From contig NC_079426.1 in assembly GCF_026213295.1 (NCBI RefSeq), forward strand, positions 19,637,817 to 19,701,816: a stretch of DNA of 64,000 bases, in the 5' to 3' direction. The notes below the pieces were generated by a model. It had not been told where the DNA came from. It saw only the letters and a program-made list of their open reading frames with translations, and did no database searches. The DNA is from Gadus chalcogrammus (Eukaryota; Chordata; Actinopteri; Gadiformes; Gadidae). The translations under genes and the position numbers were made by a program. Shown here in pieces: positions 44,211 to 56,413 of the stretch; the first letter of the stretch is position 1; every line of letters begins with the position of its first letter.

Positions 44211-44784
44211 CACTCTCATTTTCCCTGTTTCCGTCAACTGTCTCCCTCTCACCCTTAATATCAATACAATAATATGTAAGCTGGGAGCCTACCTTTTTGC
44301 AACTCTTCAGTGCAGACTCCTTGTTTGTCCTGCTGCCAAATAACCTTCAACCACTTCCGGATGTTTTCCTTGTCTTTTGTAAATAAAGCAAGTGTGACAG
44401 AGGACCACTGATCTGTATTGACAGGAAATTTGTGAGAAATTAAAGATTTAAGAATATTTTCCTCCTGCTTCTTTCCAGAGATCTTTATTTTTGCTTGTCA
44501 GTCCACGCTTGAACCGCCCAATCATTGATCTCCTCTTCCATGTGCTCTTACTTTTTCTTCATGTAGCCTACATTTGGTCACGAGCTCATGTTTGCCACAT
44601 AACCGGAAACGGAAGTGTAGGTTGGTTGTAGTCTTTTCGCTCTTTTTCCGTTTCCGGTTTCCGTTTTATGCTCATTTACAAAATGCCAAATGAAAAACGA
44701 CAAACTGTATTTCACTACGATACTTGATTAGGAACATCAACGAACACCACTAACCACTCGATGAGATTCACATTTCTGAAAACA

Positions 44785-44950
44785 AACGTTTAGGGGTGCC
44801 CATAGCCAGCCATTGTGAAGCAGGCAGGGGCGATTCGAAATTAGCCAAATACTCGAGACAGGACCAATATTCAAAATTTCGGTTTTAACCACTCTATTTC
44901 ATCCTAGACAAACCAGAAAGGGGGCTAAATGTTCAAAAGACCGGAATTGT
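44785..44950 (+). repeat. Second copy of the 5640-5830 repeat
   Basis: Same orientation, sharing GAAGCAGGCAGGG and GAAAGGGGGCTAAA. It follows the sequence ACGTTTAGGGGTGCCC. Confidence 0.6.
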
Positions 44951-45210
44951 CCTTTAACTAAGCAGATGCATATAGCAAACATTTGAATATACTCTGTTTG
45001 ATTTTTTGTGCATTTTGAGCAAGCTTATGGTGCACAATTAGCCTGGCAAGCCAGACCCATATCGGAAAGATATTGGGTCTGGTCTCGTGCGGTGGTAGTG
45101 TGGGCGGGATAAACGGTTGTCTTTCAAGTTCCTTCTGCACGCAATAGGATAGCGCTACAACCAATCAGAGCAGCGAAGAAGGTGACGTAGTCAGAGCGAC
45201 GGAAATTTCC

Positions 45211-45530
45211 ATGGGGAAGTGTTGCGAATGGTGGATTGAGAGAATGGAGACCAACGATTGTTGCCGATTTTGCCAGAATAACCTGAGAATTGCGGGCTTG
45301 TTTGTACATTCATTGAACATCTTCGAAAGACAGAAAAAAAGTAGTATTGCCGAGAGATTGATACATGTTGGCGTGACGGTAGTGGCAACACCGGCAAAGT
45401 CGATCCGAATTTGTGTGTCTCACTCTTTTATCGAGAATGGAACGTGACTTGCTAGTGTGCTGGAGATGGGTGAAGGATGAAATGATCGAGGAAGTCTCCG
45501 CAGTAGAACCCACGACAGGTCGTTCAGATA
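45211..45530 (+). pseudogene. Zinc-finger-associated-domain-like exon, frameshifted
   Basis: From ATG 45211: MGKCCEWWIE, then DCCRFCQNNLRIAG and KSIRICVSH, a Cys4-type pattern like the ZAD dimerisation domain. A frameshift near 45435 is followed by RMERDLLVCWRWVKDEM in another frame. An L2 fragment begins at about 45540. The TAGCCTGGCAAGCCAGACC start at 45039 suggests that a DNA element carries it. Confidence 0.4.
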
Positions 45531-45539
45531 GCGCTCAGA

Positions 45540-46112
45540 AACGAGACCGTGAGCCTACTCATTGGGATCCCTGGCAAGAGCATCCAGAGGCTCCAATACA
45601 TTCAAAACAGTGCTGCCAGGGTCCTGATGAGGGTGCGCAAGCATGACCACATCACCCCCATCCTGAAATCACTGCACTGGCTCCCTGTCTCACTCAGAAT
45701 TTAGTACAAGGTCTCCCTCCTCACCCACCAGTGCCTTCACGGACTTGCCCCCCTCTACCTTCAGGAACTCCTCACCCCCCCGACAAACTCACGTACACTC
45801 CGTTCAGGATCCACTCACACCCTCCAAACCCGACATACGAAGCTGTGCACCATGGGTGATCGGGCATTTTCTGCTGCTGCCCCTAGACTATGGAACGCCC
45901 TCCCTGACCACCTGAGGGCTCCACAGACTACAGCTCTTTTTAAACGGAACCTCAAAACCCATCTCTTTAAAAGAGCATTTAGCTAAACTTTCTTTGAGGT
46001 TTCCCCCTTTTTAATAGTTTTTTGGTATTTTTTTTCTCTGAAGCACTTTGAGATTCTTGAATATAAAGTGCATTATAAATAAAATGTATTATTATTATTA
46101 TTATTATTACTC
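45540..46112 (+). mobile_element. L2 LINE 3' end, second subfamily
   Basis: The coding remnant has IQYIQNSAARVL, ILKSLHWLPVS and APRLWNALPDHLR, the C-terminal part of an L2 reverse transcriptase, with a TAG after SLRI (near 45703). The 3' UTR has GAAGCACTTTGAGATTCTTG and the tail is (ATT)n at 46082-46110. It differs from the TTGCC-tailed family at 1 and 15239. Confidence 0.85.
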
Positions 46113-46264
46113 CGTCGAAGACACCCAGGGCCTTGAAAAAGTTATGCCATAAGCCTGCAAGTCCGGGAGGAAGAGCTGCTATTCAACCCAACATCACCGA
46201 GATATGTTAATTGCATTGTTACATATGTTTTAACATCCAGTAACATGCCACCAGTTAGTCTGAG

Positions 46265-46290
46265 TCCTCTGTTGTCCTCTGACAACAGAG
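46265..46290. repeat. Perfect small hairpin
   Basis: CCTCTGTTGT and ACAACAGAGG flank a 6 bp loop, just before the next coding remnant. Confidence 0.6.
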
Positions 46291-46299
46291 GAGCAGTAC

Positions 46300-47600
46300 C
46301 GTGGACCAGGCTACAGCAGTTAAAGAGATTAGGATCACATCTGAGGTGGCTGAAAGCAGTGTCATGGACCAGGTTTCTGGACATGACGATGTGAGGATCA
46401 CATCCCAGTCGTTGGTGGAGAGATTGTCAACTCCACCACAGACATATTCTATAAAAAAAAATTCTATAATCATATTCTATAAATTTGGATTTTTACATAC
46501 ACGCACACCACCAGTCCACCCTACGCAGCAACAGGTCAATACACCGGATACACCGGATACACACACACCAATATATCACCTGGCTAATGACAAACCACTT
46601 GGAAATCTTCACTACTACGACCTGAATTTGTCACTCCCTGGAGAGAGTCAACAAATGCAAATGCGAAGTGAATACAATGTCCTTACCAGCCGAATCCTGT
46701 CAAGTTATCTGTCTGTTTTCAAGCCATTCTCCGACGTGATCTTGCGTCACATTCCACATCTGTATTCAGCAGAAATGGCACTGCGTTCGACTGATGTAAG
46801 AACTTACAATAATATTACATTAATGCCTTTACCGACCAATGTCAGTGTAGTGAAATGAATTGTGACTGTTTCCATTTACAGTACCCATTAGGACTGCTTT
46901 TCAAAGATTAAAATAAATCTGCTGACTTGGGAGAAGTACTTCATCACTTTCAGAAAACGTAATCATGAAGGAGGGTCACACAATTCCTTCCAACTGTGAG
47001 CAGTGGATATAAAAACTGGTGCTTCTGTCTTCATTGTAGGTATGTACCAAAAGGACCTGAAGGAATTTCAACCATTTTGGTCGGAGGTGACAGGCTCTCT
47101 GAAGCGAATAGCAGAAACCTACAGTGGGCCTATGCTAATGGTATGAACATGGAGGAAAGATTTGATGGCATGGAGCTCATGTTTGAGGACTGGCATGCCA
47201 TTAGGATGCTATTTCAAGAAAGTAATCTATTGCAATGTAACATGTTTGCTGAAACTGTTTATATTCAGTTCATTATTTCCTTTTAGACAGTAGGTCGTAG
47301 TTGAACAGTGTTATGCTGCTGTAAGAAAAACGCAGTAATCCATTAAAGGTGTAATACAGTTACAAAGGTTTAGCCTAGAAATCTAGATGCCGCTAGCAAC
47401 AGAAAATTGACACACCCTTTGCCTGGGATTGTTCCTTAATGGTTCCTGGTATTACTATTTTCTTTGCTTTAGATCCACTATAAAGTGTTCTTCAGCAAGA
47501 AATCAGCAAAGGACCATGGGACCCTGTGCGCCAACATGACAAAGTTGAGGTACAGCTGCAGCAGTGACAGAAGCAGAAGGCTAGACCTCCCTGGCTGCAA
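46300..47600 (+). pseudogene. DUF6589-like gene remnant, three segments
   Basis: Segment 1 (46300-46857) is an open frame (ITSEVAESSVMDQVSG, LGNLHYYDLNLSLPGES, LSVFKPFSDVILRHIP). Segment 2 starts at 47040 after CATTGTAG and reads ISTILVGGDRLSEANSRN and MFEDWHAIRMLFQ, which recalls DUF6589. Segment 3 (47473-47590) follows TTTGCTTTAG and reads DHGTLCANMTKLR. Such genes are multicopy in fish. No complete chain of exons is visible. Confidence 0.5.
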
Positions 47601-47643
47601 ATTCAATTTGCTGCCGCTAGGGGCGTCTAGATTTCTAGGCTAG
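47373..47643. mobile_element. Inverted-repeat element enclosing a coding segment
   Basis: TAGCCTAGAAATCTAGATGC (47373-47392) and GTCTAGATTTCTAGGCTA (47626-47643) are inverted repeats, extended inward by the GCCGCTAG..AATTG pair. Between them lie a polypyrimidine tract, an AG acceptor and segment 3 of the DUF6589-like gene. Confidence 0.6.
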
Positions 47644-47728
47644 TGCACAATAATAAAGGCACAATAAAAAAAAATCCAGTCTTATACGATTGGATATATC
47701 ATGTTAGAAAGTTTTGCCATCTGTCCTC

Positions 47729-48716
47729 TGTTGCGTTTTTTGAAGAAAGTAGTCCAATCCTTGGTCGCTTTTAACTCACTTTATTTGTTAAAGTATTTCG
47801 GTATGGTAACTATGAAGCAAAAGGGAGGGAATTGTATCTAACGCGTATTGAGAATAATATCATGCACTACTTCGAGTCCCGGGCTTAGGCCCGGTCTCTC
47901 GGCGGGGCTACCTATAGGCCTATGTCACACTGTTGAACGCTGATTGGCTGTCATCACGCGTCATCACGCGAAATTCGCGTCAAAGTTCAAATATTTGAAC
48001 TCGAGCGAATTTTTCGCGCAACAAATTCTCGTGAACGCGCTCGCCTGTGCACGGCAAAAGTGTGGCGCGACAAATCAAAAGCGTTTGGTGTGAACGCACG
48101 GTCAGGCTGTAAGCATCTACTCAGTCAATCAAAACACTTCTTCTAATAAAAACACATCAACAACGGAGCTTTCTTCTTCTGCTCCAAACCTCCTCAGTAC
48201 TTCAATAGCATCGCTTAGTGGCGGAACTTAGTCATTACACCTTAGAATATTAATTGGCATGAAACAGGAAAACTCAATTATAGAACATATATTAAATAAC
48301 TTGGGGGCTCTGAATCAACCGTCTAGATTGCCCACAAAAACTAAATGAATACATTTTTGACCATGTAAACCTCTATACCTAATTACGTGACATTATTATG
48401 AAATAGTATCTCATAATTACGAGAGAGTAACCGATAAACATCACTGCAAGATAATTACGATATAATATAAAGGACAAGATAGTATCACGTTATTGCGAAA
48501 TAATTACAAGATAAATGTAATTACATGTTATCTCATTAGTAATCACGAGATAATGGTAATAACGAGAGTTATCTCGTTAGTAATTACGAGATAGTAGTTA
48601 TTACGAGATAATTATCTCGTTATTACGAGATAAGTAATTCTGAGATTATTTATTTTTTTATACTCCATACCTTTTAACTTGTATATAGGGCCCAGAGTTT
48701 GGTGCTACAGCCCTGC
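47729..48716 (-). repeat. 3' LTR of element 2
   Basis: Contains a Harbinger-like piece (GTTTGGTGTGAACGCACGGT near 48090) and an array of ATTACGAGATA words at 48400-48640. It differs from the other LTR by several substitutions and small indels. Confidence 0.75.
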
Positions 48717-48845
48717 ACACACATTTCTTAATTGACGACGGTTTTGGCGCGCGAACACCACATCGTTGGTTGTTGGTCTTCTTGTGATTCTAGTCGTCGC
48801 TATGATTCATTATTCCAGCAAAGAACATTATTTCTTAAACACTAA

Positions 48846-51800
48846 TCAAAGTCAAAGTCAGCTTTATTGTCAACACTTCACATGTACAAGACATGTGAGG
48901 GAATCGAGAAAACGTTTCCCCCTATCCCGCGGTGAACATATAAAAAGTGCACAGGCACAAACACAAATATACGAGACAACACTAAAAATAGACAAGATAG
49001 ACAATGACATATAAAATATAGGAGTTCTGTATGAATAAAATAAGTAAAAATAATTGTGCAAAGAGGCAGTCAATACTGGCAGCAAAAAGTCATGTAGTAG
49101 TGCATTTTTTTAAAATAGATAAATAAATAATAGCAGCAATTTCAGTCTGTATGGTGTGTATTTAAACTAGTAATAGTAATAGTGCAAAGACAGTTAGTCC
49201 ACAGTGTAGCAAGGCAGAAAGCAGGGAGGGGGGGGGGGTATTTCAGCTTACTGACAGCCCTGTTGATGTGACTGAGGGGAGAGAGGGGAGAGAATTTAGT
49301 TTCCTGACAGCCTGGTGGATGAAGCTGTTTTTGAGTCTGATGGTGCGGGCATGCAGGCTCCGATACCTTCTTCCAGAGGGTAGGAGGGTGAACAGACTGT
49401 GAGCGGGATGGCTGGCCTCGCTCACAATCCTGGTTGCTTTGCGGGTGAGGCATGGAGGGGAGTGGGGCACCGATGATCTTTGCAGCTGTGTTAACCATGC
49501 GCTGCAGGGCTTTCCTGCTGTATTCAGCGCAGCTCCCGCCCCACACTGTGATGCAGCTGAACATGATGCTCTCAATGGTGCCTCGGTAGAATGTGCACAT
49601 GATTGATGGGGGGGCTCGTGCTTGCTTCAATTTTCGGAGGAAGTAGAGGCGCTGATGGGCTTTCTTTGCCAGTGATGCAGTGTTGGTGGTCCAGGAGAGG
49701 TCGTCGCTGATGTACACCCCCAGGAATTTTGTGCCACTCACTCACTCCATTGCCGCACCATCAATGGTCAGTGGTGGGTGCTCAGTGTAGCGTCTCCTGA
49801 AGTCAACAACAATCTCCTTAATTTTGCTGACATTCAGCAGGAGGTTGTTGTTGCTGCACCACATGGTCAGAAGGTTGACCTCCTTCCTATAGCTGGTCTC
49901 ATCGTTCTTAGTGATGAGACCCACCAGAGTGGTATCATCCGCAAACTTCACCATGTGATTGGTGCTGTAGGTTGGTGTGCAGTCGTGAGTCAGCAGGGTG
50001 AAGAGCAGGGGCGAGAGCACACAGCCTTGGGGGGCCCCAGTGCTGAGTGTGATGCTGCTCGAGGTGTTATTGCCGACCCGTACTGTCTGTGGGCTCTCGC
50101 TGAGGAAGTCCAGCACCCAGTTGCAAAGCGAGGTGCTGAGCCCCAGCTGGACCAGTTTACAGATAAGTTGTTGTGGGATGATGGTGTTGAATGCGGAGCT
50201 AAAATCTAAGAACAGCATTCTGACGTATGAGTCTGTTGTGTCCAGGTGGGTGAGGGCAGGGTGGAGAGCAGAGCAGATCGCATCCTCGGTGGACCGTTTG
50301 GCTCGATAAGCAAACTGGTAGGGGTCTAGGGTGGCTTGGAGGGAGGACTTGATGTGTGACATAACTAGCCGTTCAAAAGACTTCATCACGATGGGGGTCA
50401 GTGCAACGGGTCGGTAGTCATTGAAGCAGGATGGAGCAGGTTTCTTTGACACAGGTATGAATATAGTGGCCTTGAAATGTGACGGAACTACAGCTTGCCT
50501 CAAAGAAATGTTAAAGACGTCAGTGAAGACATTCTTTAACTCCTCAGCGCAGTCCTTCAACACCCGGCCTGGAATGTTGTCTGGGCCTGTTGCTTTCCGT
50601 GGATTGATAGTGGCGAATATCCTCTTCACACTGGCAGCGGACAGGCACAGAGCCTGATCGTGGGGATGGGGTGGAGTTTTCTTTGGGTTTGTGTTGTTAG
50701 TTGCTTCGAACCGTGCAAAGAAGCTGTTGAGGTTGTTGAGCAGAGAGATGTTGTCATCGCAGATCTGTGGCGCGGGCTTGTAGTCCGTGATGGTACGAAT
50801 GCCCTTCCACAGGCTCCGCGTGTCTCTGCTGTCTTTAAAGTGGCAGGTTAACTTTTTTGTATAGTCCTGTTTTGCTTTCCTGATGCCACGGGACAGGTTG
50901 GCTCTTGCTGTTCTCAGGTCAGTTTCCTCCCCAGCTTTGAAGGCGTTGTGTCTGGCCCTCAGCAGCCGATGGACATCCCCTGTCAGCCATGGCTTCTGGT
51001 TAGCCCGAGTGACGATGGTCTCTGTGTGGGTCACATCATCAATGCACTTACTGATGTAAGCGGTAACAGTGTCTGTGTATTCATTAATGTCAGTGTGGCT
51101 GTTGTATGTGGCTGCTTGTTTAAACATTTCCCAGTCTTTTGTTGCAAAACAGTCCTGAAGAGCAGAGGTGGCCCCCTCTGGCCACACACGTACCTGTTTC
51201 CGGACCGGCTTAGTGATTTTTACTCTCGGTCTGTATGCTGGGATTAGCATCACAGTGATGTGATCAGAGAGTCCGATGTGGGGGAGAGGGGAGGCCTTGT
51301 ATGCTCCCTTGTGTGAAGTGAAAACTTGGTCCAAAGTGTTTACTCCTCTTGTAGGGAAATTGACATGCTGGTAGAGTTTTGGAAGGACAGTTTTTGGATT
51401 TGCATGGTTAAAATCTCCAGCGAGAATGGTGACTCCATCTGGGTGTGCTGTCTGTTGTTCACTGATGGCTTGATATAATTCACAAAGTGCCACGTACCTG
51501 TCACTGGTGTTGGAGGTTGGGGGGATGCATACCGCAACCAGCAGAATCGCAGTAAACTCCCTCGGTAGGTAATAAGGACGGCACTTAATGATCATAACCT
51601 CTGCCAGTGGTGAACAGTGTTTACATACCACTACAGCATCACGGCACCACGCATCACGGATGTAAACACAGACCCCTCCCCCGCGGGTCTTGCCTCCGTG
51701 TACGAGGGCTCTGTCAGCTCTATAGCATGTCAGCTGTTCCAGTTGTACAGCGGAGTCGGGGATGTTGTCATTGAGCCATGTTTCAGTGAAAACAAGCATA

Positions 51801-52300
51801 CAGCAGTTACTCACTGTCCGATTCGTTGACCGCAGCAGTCTGATATGATCCATTTTATTGTCCAAGGAGCGTACGTTTGCTAGGATGATGGATGGTATGG
51901 CTGGGCGAGTTGGGCTAGCCGCTAGCCTAGCCCGGATACCTCCGCGCTTGCCCCTCTTCTGCTTCCTCGCACACCGCTTCCGAGGCTTCCTTTCCGGGGG
52001 AGGGGTAGCAGTCGAGTCCGGTGTAGTCTCAGTCCGGCGGAGTATTCCGAGCTACCTTAGTGCCACTGCAGTAATGTCCACAACTTTGTGGATCTTGCTC
52101 TTGCAGATGTCTAGCAGAGCCTGTCGACTGTATTTGTAACACTCCAATATAGACATACGAGACGAACACGGAAAACTATCGGACAAACACTTATTTAACG
52201 AACAAAACACCGCATGGTTGGGACAGAGAAAGGTCGCTGCATCTATGTGCGCCGCCATCACACGCACCCAATCAATTAACCCAATCATAGCAAGTAAGTT
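48846..52300 (-). mobile_element. Rex1-type LINE, nearly full length
   Basis: The 3' end has the AAAGTCAAAGTCAGCTTTAT (plus strand) tail found on Rex1/Babar elements. Going up the minus strand come the 3' UTR, RT, endonuclease and a basic N-terminus, with the 5' end near 52300. It sits inside LTR element 2. Confidence 0.85.
49142..52045 (-). pseudogene. Rex1 endonuclease-reverse transcriptase, near intact
   Basis: From about 52045 the frame has a basic start (RKPRKRCARKQKRGKRGG), LANVRSLDNKMDHIR and LVFTETWLND (endonuclease), LAGDFNHAN and GLSDHITVM. The RT follows with INPRKATGPDNIPG, FLDFSSAFNTI, GAPQGCVLSP and VKFADDTTLVG, the catalytic FADD box. One TGA at 49739-49741 interrupts it, after which it continues with FLGVYISDDLSWTTNT. 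Near 49430 the frame drifts, and the true C-terminus reads on in the next frame (SLFTLLPSGRRYRSLHART). Only about two lesions, so the copy is fairly young. Confidence 0.85.
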
Positions 52301-52309
52301 GTCAACCAA

Positions 52310-53210
52310 ATTTCATTTATGGCGATTTTCAGGACCTATTCACATGTGCAGCTCTACAATGTGTTGATTAAGGAAGCCTATCCTTTTTTTTAAATATCTT
52401 GTCAAATTAATGTTGTTGGAAAATTTGAATTTGAAATAATTGATCAATGTTTTTGCTTTTGGTATAGGCATCATACAAATGAATAATCATTAGGGGTGAC
52501 CGTTTCAGTCTCCTCCTCCTTCCTTTACGATTCCTTTCCCTTAAAGCTATCTTAATTTTGATGCCTCTATCTTGTGTTTGATGCTGAGATTGTATACAGG
52601 CTTCATCAGTGTGTGTGGGATCACATGGTGGTAGTGATCTGGATTTTGTGAAGGAATACAAGATTTTATAAAGAGGAGCAACCTGCTATTGAAAAATGTT
52701 GATGAAAATATGATAAAATTCAATCACTTGACCCACAATGATCAACTGTGTAAAGCTGGTGTCTATTGCACTAAATCATCATATTTTCTTCACAAAAAGC
52801 TGCCAAGCCCTTGGCCTTAACCTGCGTCTAGCACGTCTGTCGAAACCGATGGATCCCTGATCGGTGAACCCCCAGCAAATGTACAGGCATGATCTCCTAA
52901 TAAGTAGGACTATATAGGAGTACACACATTATTTCACTACTCCCCCCATGTTATTCTTAGATCCTAGACACATTCTGTCCAACATTGTGGCCGTTTGATA
53001 CTAGATATTTGTATTTATATTTTATTTGTGATGTATTCTGTATTGTTATTGCATGTGTTTCTAACATGAATATACATGCAAACAGGGTACAAGGTTCAAA
53101 AGCTATGTTGAAACAATTGTATGTTTAACATTCCTTAATGCACATCTTCAGTTAAAGATTGAAACTTGGTCCATATGTAGGGTCAAGAAATGTACTTCCT
53201 TATCTATTCA
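52310..53210. other. No gene seen
   Basis: AT-rich interior of LTR element 2. The minus-strand frame at 52407-52661 has no recognisable motif. Confidence 0.5.
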
Positions 53211-53213
53211 CAG

Positions 53214-53652
53214 GGTCCCAGAAAAGACTTGAGGAAAGTCCTGATTCCACCCTGCAAATCATCATGAGCCACACAAAACCAAGTAATAAAATACATTCAG
53301 AGTAACAGTGACAGTTGATTTAGAAATTGAAAGAGGTCAATTGTATATTATGGCTTTGAATGATCATGGTCAATTGAGGCATCTATACAATACCAGTGAA
53401 AACATTCTTGTTTGTTGTATATTCCTTACCAGGTGCAAATGTAAACTTGAGGAGGAAGTGGGAGACTGCTGAAGTCCAAGCAATGGAAAGACATTTAATG
53501 GACTACATAAGGGGATGTAAAGTTCCTGGAAAGAGGCATTGCATGTCTTGTCTGTTGAGTGAACCCATCACACTGAAATGTCGGAATTGGTCTAGCATAA
53601 AGTATCACGTCAACAACCGTATTGTTGCCCTGAAAAGAAAAATGAGCCAGTA
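53214..53652 (+). pseudogene. Two-exon remnant with a conserved fish domain
   Basis: An exon near 53216-53283 (SQKRLEESPDSTLQIIMS) precedes one at 53433-53652 after TTACCAG. The second reads NLRRKWETAEVQAMERHLMD, VPGKRHCMSCL and NRIVALKRK to TAG. It resembles a C-terminal domain I associate with multicopy fish genes near mobile elements. I cannot name it. The upstream part of the gene is absent. Confidence 0.4.
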
Positions 53653-53659
53653 GGTCCGA

Positions 53660-55162
53660 GCAGAGCAAGGCTGTTCTTGCCATTCTGCTTTTGCTCAACG
53701 CAACATGTTATGTTCTAAATTAGTTTGGTTAATTCACGGACAACCGTGACTTTGAATACAAGTGTATAGATTATTAACTTGAAAGCCGCTATATACATAG
53801 CACAAAATGAAATGAAACCTTGAATAAAAAAATTTATTGGGAATAATTAGTTTGCGACATGGTTTGATTAAGTTGTACCCATAGTACCCAGATTGAATTT
53901 GTCCTGATTTGTTAGTTTGGATAGGAAAAAATTGTGTGTGTGTATGCTAGTCCCAAACAGTCATATAAATCTGACAATGTCCCCATATGTATTTAAATTT
54001 AATTTAATTTAAAAAAAGGACTTAAGTAAAATATGAACAGATGGCTAGTATAAGGATAAAAAAAAAAAAAAAAACTTCAGAAAGGCACGTCCCATTATGT
54101 AGGTGGTTGGTCATATGTCCCGTCTTGTCACAGAAACAACAAAACCAGTATGTGTGTGTGCGTGCGCGTGCGTGAGTGAGAGAGAGAGAGGGTGGGTGGG
54201 TGAGAGAGAGAGAGAGTGTGAGTGGGTGGGTGGGTGAGTGAGTGAGAGTGTGTGTGTGGGAGTGAGTGAGTTAGAGAGGGTGAGGAGAGGGTGAGGGAGT
54301 GAGTGGAGAGGAGAGAGGGTGAGTGGGGAGAAGAGAGAGAGAGAATGAGTGGAGAGAAGAGAGAGGGAGAGGGTATTCAATACCTGAACTGGGTTGCCTG
54401 TTCCTATTGTTTCAGGTAAGAGACCATATTGTCCTTACTTAAAACAAGATGGCGCCAATCGACCTACAGAACAGTGCCACAGGCACCCAGTTTACGAAAT
54501 GGCACTGTTGCTTTAAAGAAAGAGATCATACGCTACCGAAATGGCGCAGTCCCTTTGAACACAGAGACCACGGTGCTTCACCCAAAACCCCCGATTAAGC
54601 ATATCATTCGCTATATATCACGCACGATATAGCAGGCTAACCGCATCCTAGGAAATGATTCCCAAGCCAATGTGAGAATATGCAACTGAAACATTGTTAA
54701 TATACATCCCCACGGTTCTAATCAATAACGAAAAAACCGGACGTCTCTCACGGTTACAAACAGATAAACCGACGTAATATGTCTCTGTACGGTACAAACA
54801 TTAGGCCTGGCCAAGGCCTATATGGGATGGATACAGTCTATCAACATTCCCATTAATACAATTCCAGCCCTTAGCCTCCTCAATATGATTATTCTAATTA
54901 AATCTCCTTCAGAGTTCTCCGCGACCGTTCATCTACACGTCTTGTTATGCTTTTTCAATCCGAGGCCCAGGGTTAGGAGACCCACGACCGGACGGTGGCT
55001 CAAACAACTCTTACACCTAAATGTTCCTATAACTAATCCTATTGCAGATTAAATCTTTAAGACAATAGGTTCTGCTTACCTGATATGTGTGTGGCCTGCG
55101 GAAGAGTTGCTGAGCATCGCGCCCGCCGGGCGTCTCCAAGCCTTGTACTTGGGACTTTCTTT
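53660..55162. other. Simple repeats and LTR leader, no gene seen
   Basis: An A run at 54060-54075 and a purine-rich GTGAG/GAGA tract at 54148-54375. From about 54400 to 55162 the sequence is probably the leader of LTR element 2. No supportable frame. Confidence 0.5.
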
Positions 55163-55180
55163 GAGACGTCAGGGTCACCA
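55163..55180 (-). promoter_or_regulatory. Primer binding site of LTR element 2
   Basis: The minus strand reads TGGTGACCCTGACGTCTC two bases after the 5' LTR, close to the complement of the tRNA-Trp 3' end. Confidence 0.65.
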
Positions 55181-55182
55181 AT

Positions 55183-56220
55183 TGTTGCGTTTTTTGAAAA
55201 AAGTAGTCCAATCCTTGGTCGCTTTTAACTCACTTTATTGTTAAAGTATTTCGGTATGGTAACTATGAAGCAAAAGGGAGGGAATTGTATCTAACGCGTA
55301 TTGAGAATAATATCATGCACTACTTCAAGTCCCGGGCTTAGGCCCGGTTCTCTCGGCGGGGCTACCTATAGGCCTATGTCACACTGTTGAACGCTGATTG
55401 GCTGTCATCACGCGTAATTCGCATCAAAGTTCAAATATTTGAACTCGAGCAAATTTTTCGCTCAACAAATTCCCGTGAACGCGCTCGCCTGTGCACAGCG
55501 TGCACAGGCGCACAAGTGTGGCGCGACAAATCAAATGCGTTTGGTGTGAACGCACGGTCAGGCTGTAAGCATCTACTCAGTCAATCAAAACACTTCTTCT
55601 AACAAAAACACATCAACAACGGAGCTTTCTTCTTCTGCTCCAAACCTCCTCAGTACTTCAATAGCATCGCTTAGTGGCGGAACTTAGTTATTACACCTTA
55701 GAATATTAATTGGCATGAAACAGGAAAACTCAATTATAGAACATATATTAAATAACTTGGGGGCTCTGAATTATCCGTCTAGATTGCCCAAAAAAACTAA
55801 ATGAATACAGTTTTGACCATGTAAACCTCTATACCTAATTACGTGATAGTATGTCATTATTATGAAATAGTATCTCATAATTACGAGAGAGTAACCCATA
55901 AATATCACTGCAAGATAATTACGATATAATATAAAGGACAAGATAGTATATTGTTATTGCGAAATAATTACAAGATAAATGTAATTACATGTTATCTCAT
56001 TAGTAATCAAGAGATAATGGTAATAACGAGATAGTTATATCGTTAGTAATTACGAGATAGTAGTTATTACGAGATAATAGTTATTACGAGATAATTATCT
56101 CGTTATTACGAGATAATAGTAATTCTGAGATTATTATTTTTTTATACTCATGTGAATGCAATGAGCTTCCATACCTTTTAACTTGTATATAGGGCCCAGA
56201 ATTTGGTGCTACAGCCCTGC
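55183..56220 (-). repeat. 5' LTR of element 2
   Basis: About 1040 bp, matching 47729-48716, with extra ATTACGAGATA units near 56060-56110. Confidence 0.75.
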
Positions 56221-56413
56221 TAATCTGGCCCCAAGATGTGATTGGGCTCCAAAGTTAGCTACATGTCATGTTGTTGATGTTAGTAAGCATTCCTTGTTAC
56301 CAATCAGGAAGTTGTTGGGATCTATGGCTCGCTGCTTCCTAAAGTGCACTTCCAGAATATTCCGAGGACATGACAAGAAAGTTGTCGGCCGTGGCTAACG
56401 CTGGAGTCCGAGG

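Larger units (their letters stand above)
40802..44510 (-). pseudogene. Transposase-like multi-exon gene, heavily damaged
   Basis: On the minus strand an N-terminal segment (44510-44290, for example NIRKWLKVIWQQDKQ) is followed by an acidic Ser/Glu-rich linker (44210-43850), a basic region (RKCRPARYLRRGKIAKAV), and a core with LYLDATGGVVQKVP and QIVTDYSWALMNS, Asp-bearing strands like an RNase H-type transposase. A C-terminal block (41559-40802) has LKTYMGIFPLWSGVLL. Such genes are multicopy in fish and cnidarians; I cannot name the family. Frames change several times, the core exon is tandemly duplicated, and a MITE (41713-42320) is inserted. It is not functional. Confidence 0.55.
47729..56220 (-). 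mobile_element. LTR element 2, older, with Rex1 inserted
   Basis: Direct repeats of about 1 kb (47729-48716, 55183-56220) start TGTTGCG on the plus strand and share sequence through CTACAGCCCTGC. Just outside the right repeat's left edge is a tRNA-Trp-like primer site, so the element is on the minus strand with its 5' LTR at 55183-56220. No gag, pol or env frame was found inside. The interior holds a Rex1 LINE, a two-exon remnant and simple repeats. No target duplication is clear. Confidence 0.65.

Noticed and set aside
49778..51829. Plus-strand frames opposite the Rex1 LINE
   Set aside because: Shadows of the minus-strand endonuclease-RT frame.
54111..54380. Ser/Leu/His-rich minus-strand frame
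   Set aside because: Produced by the purine-rich GTGAG/GAGA tract.
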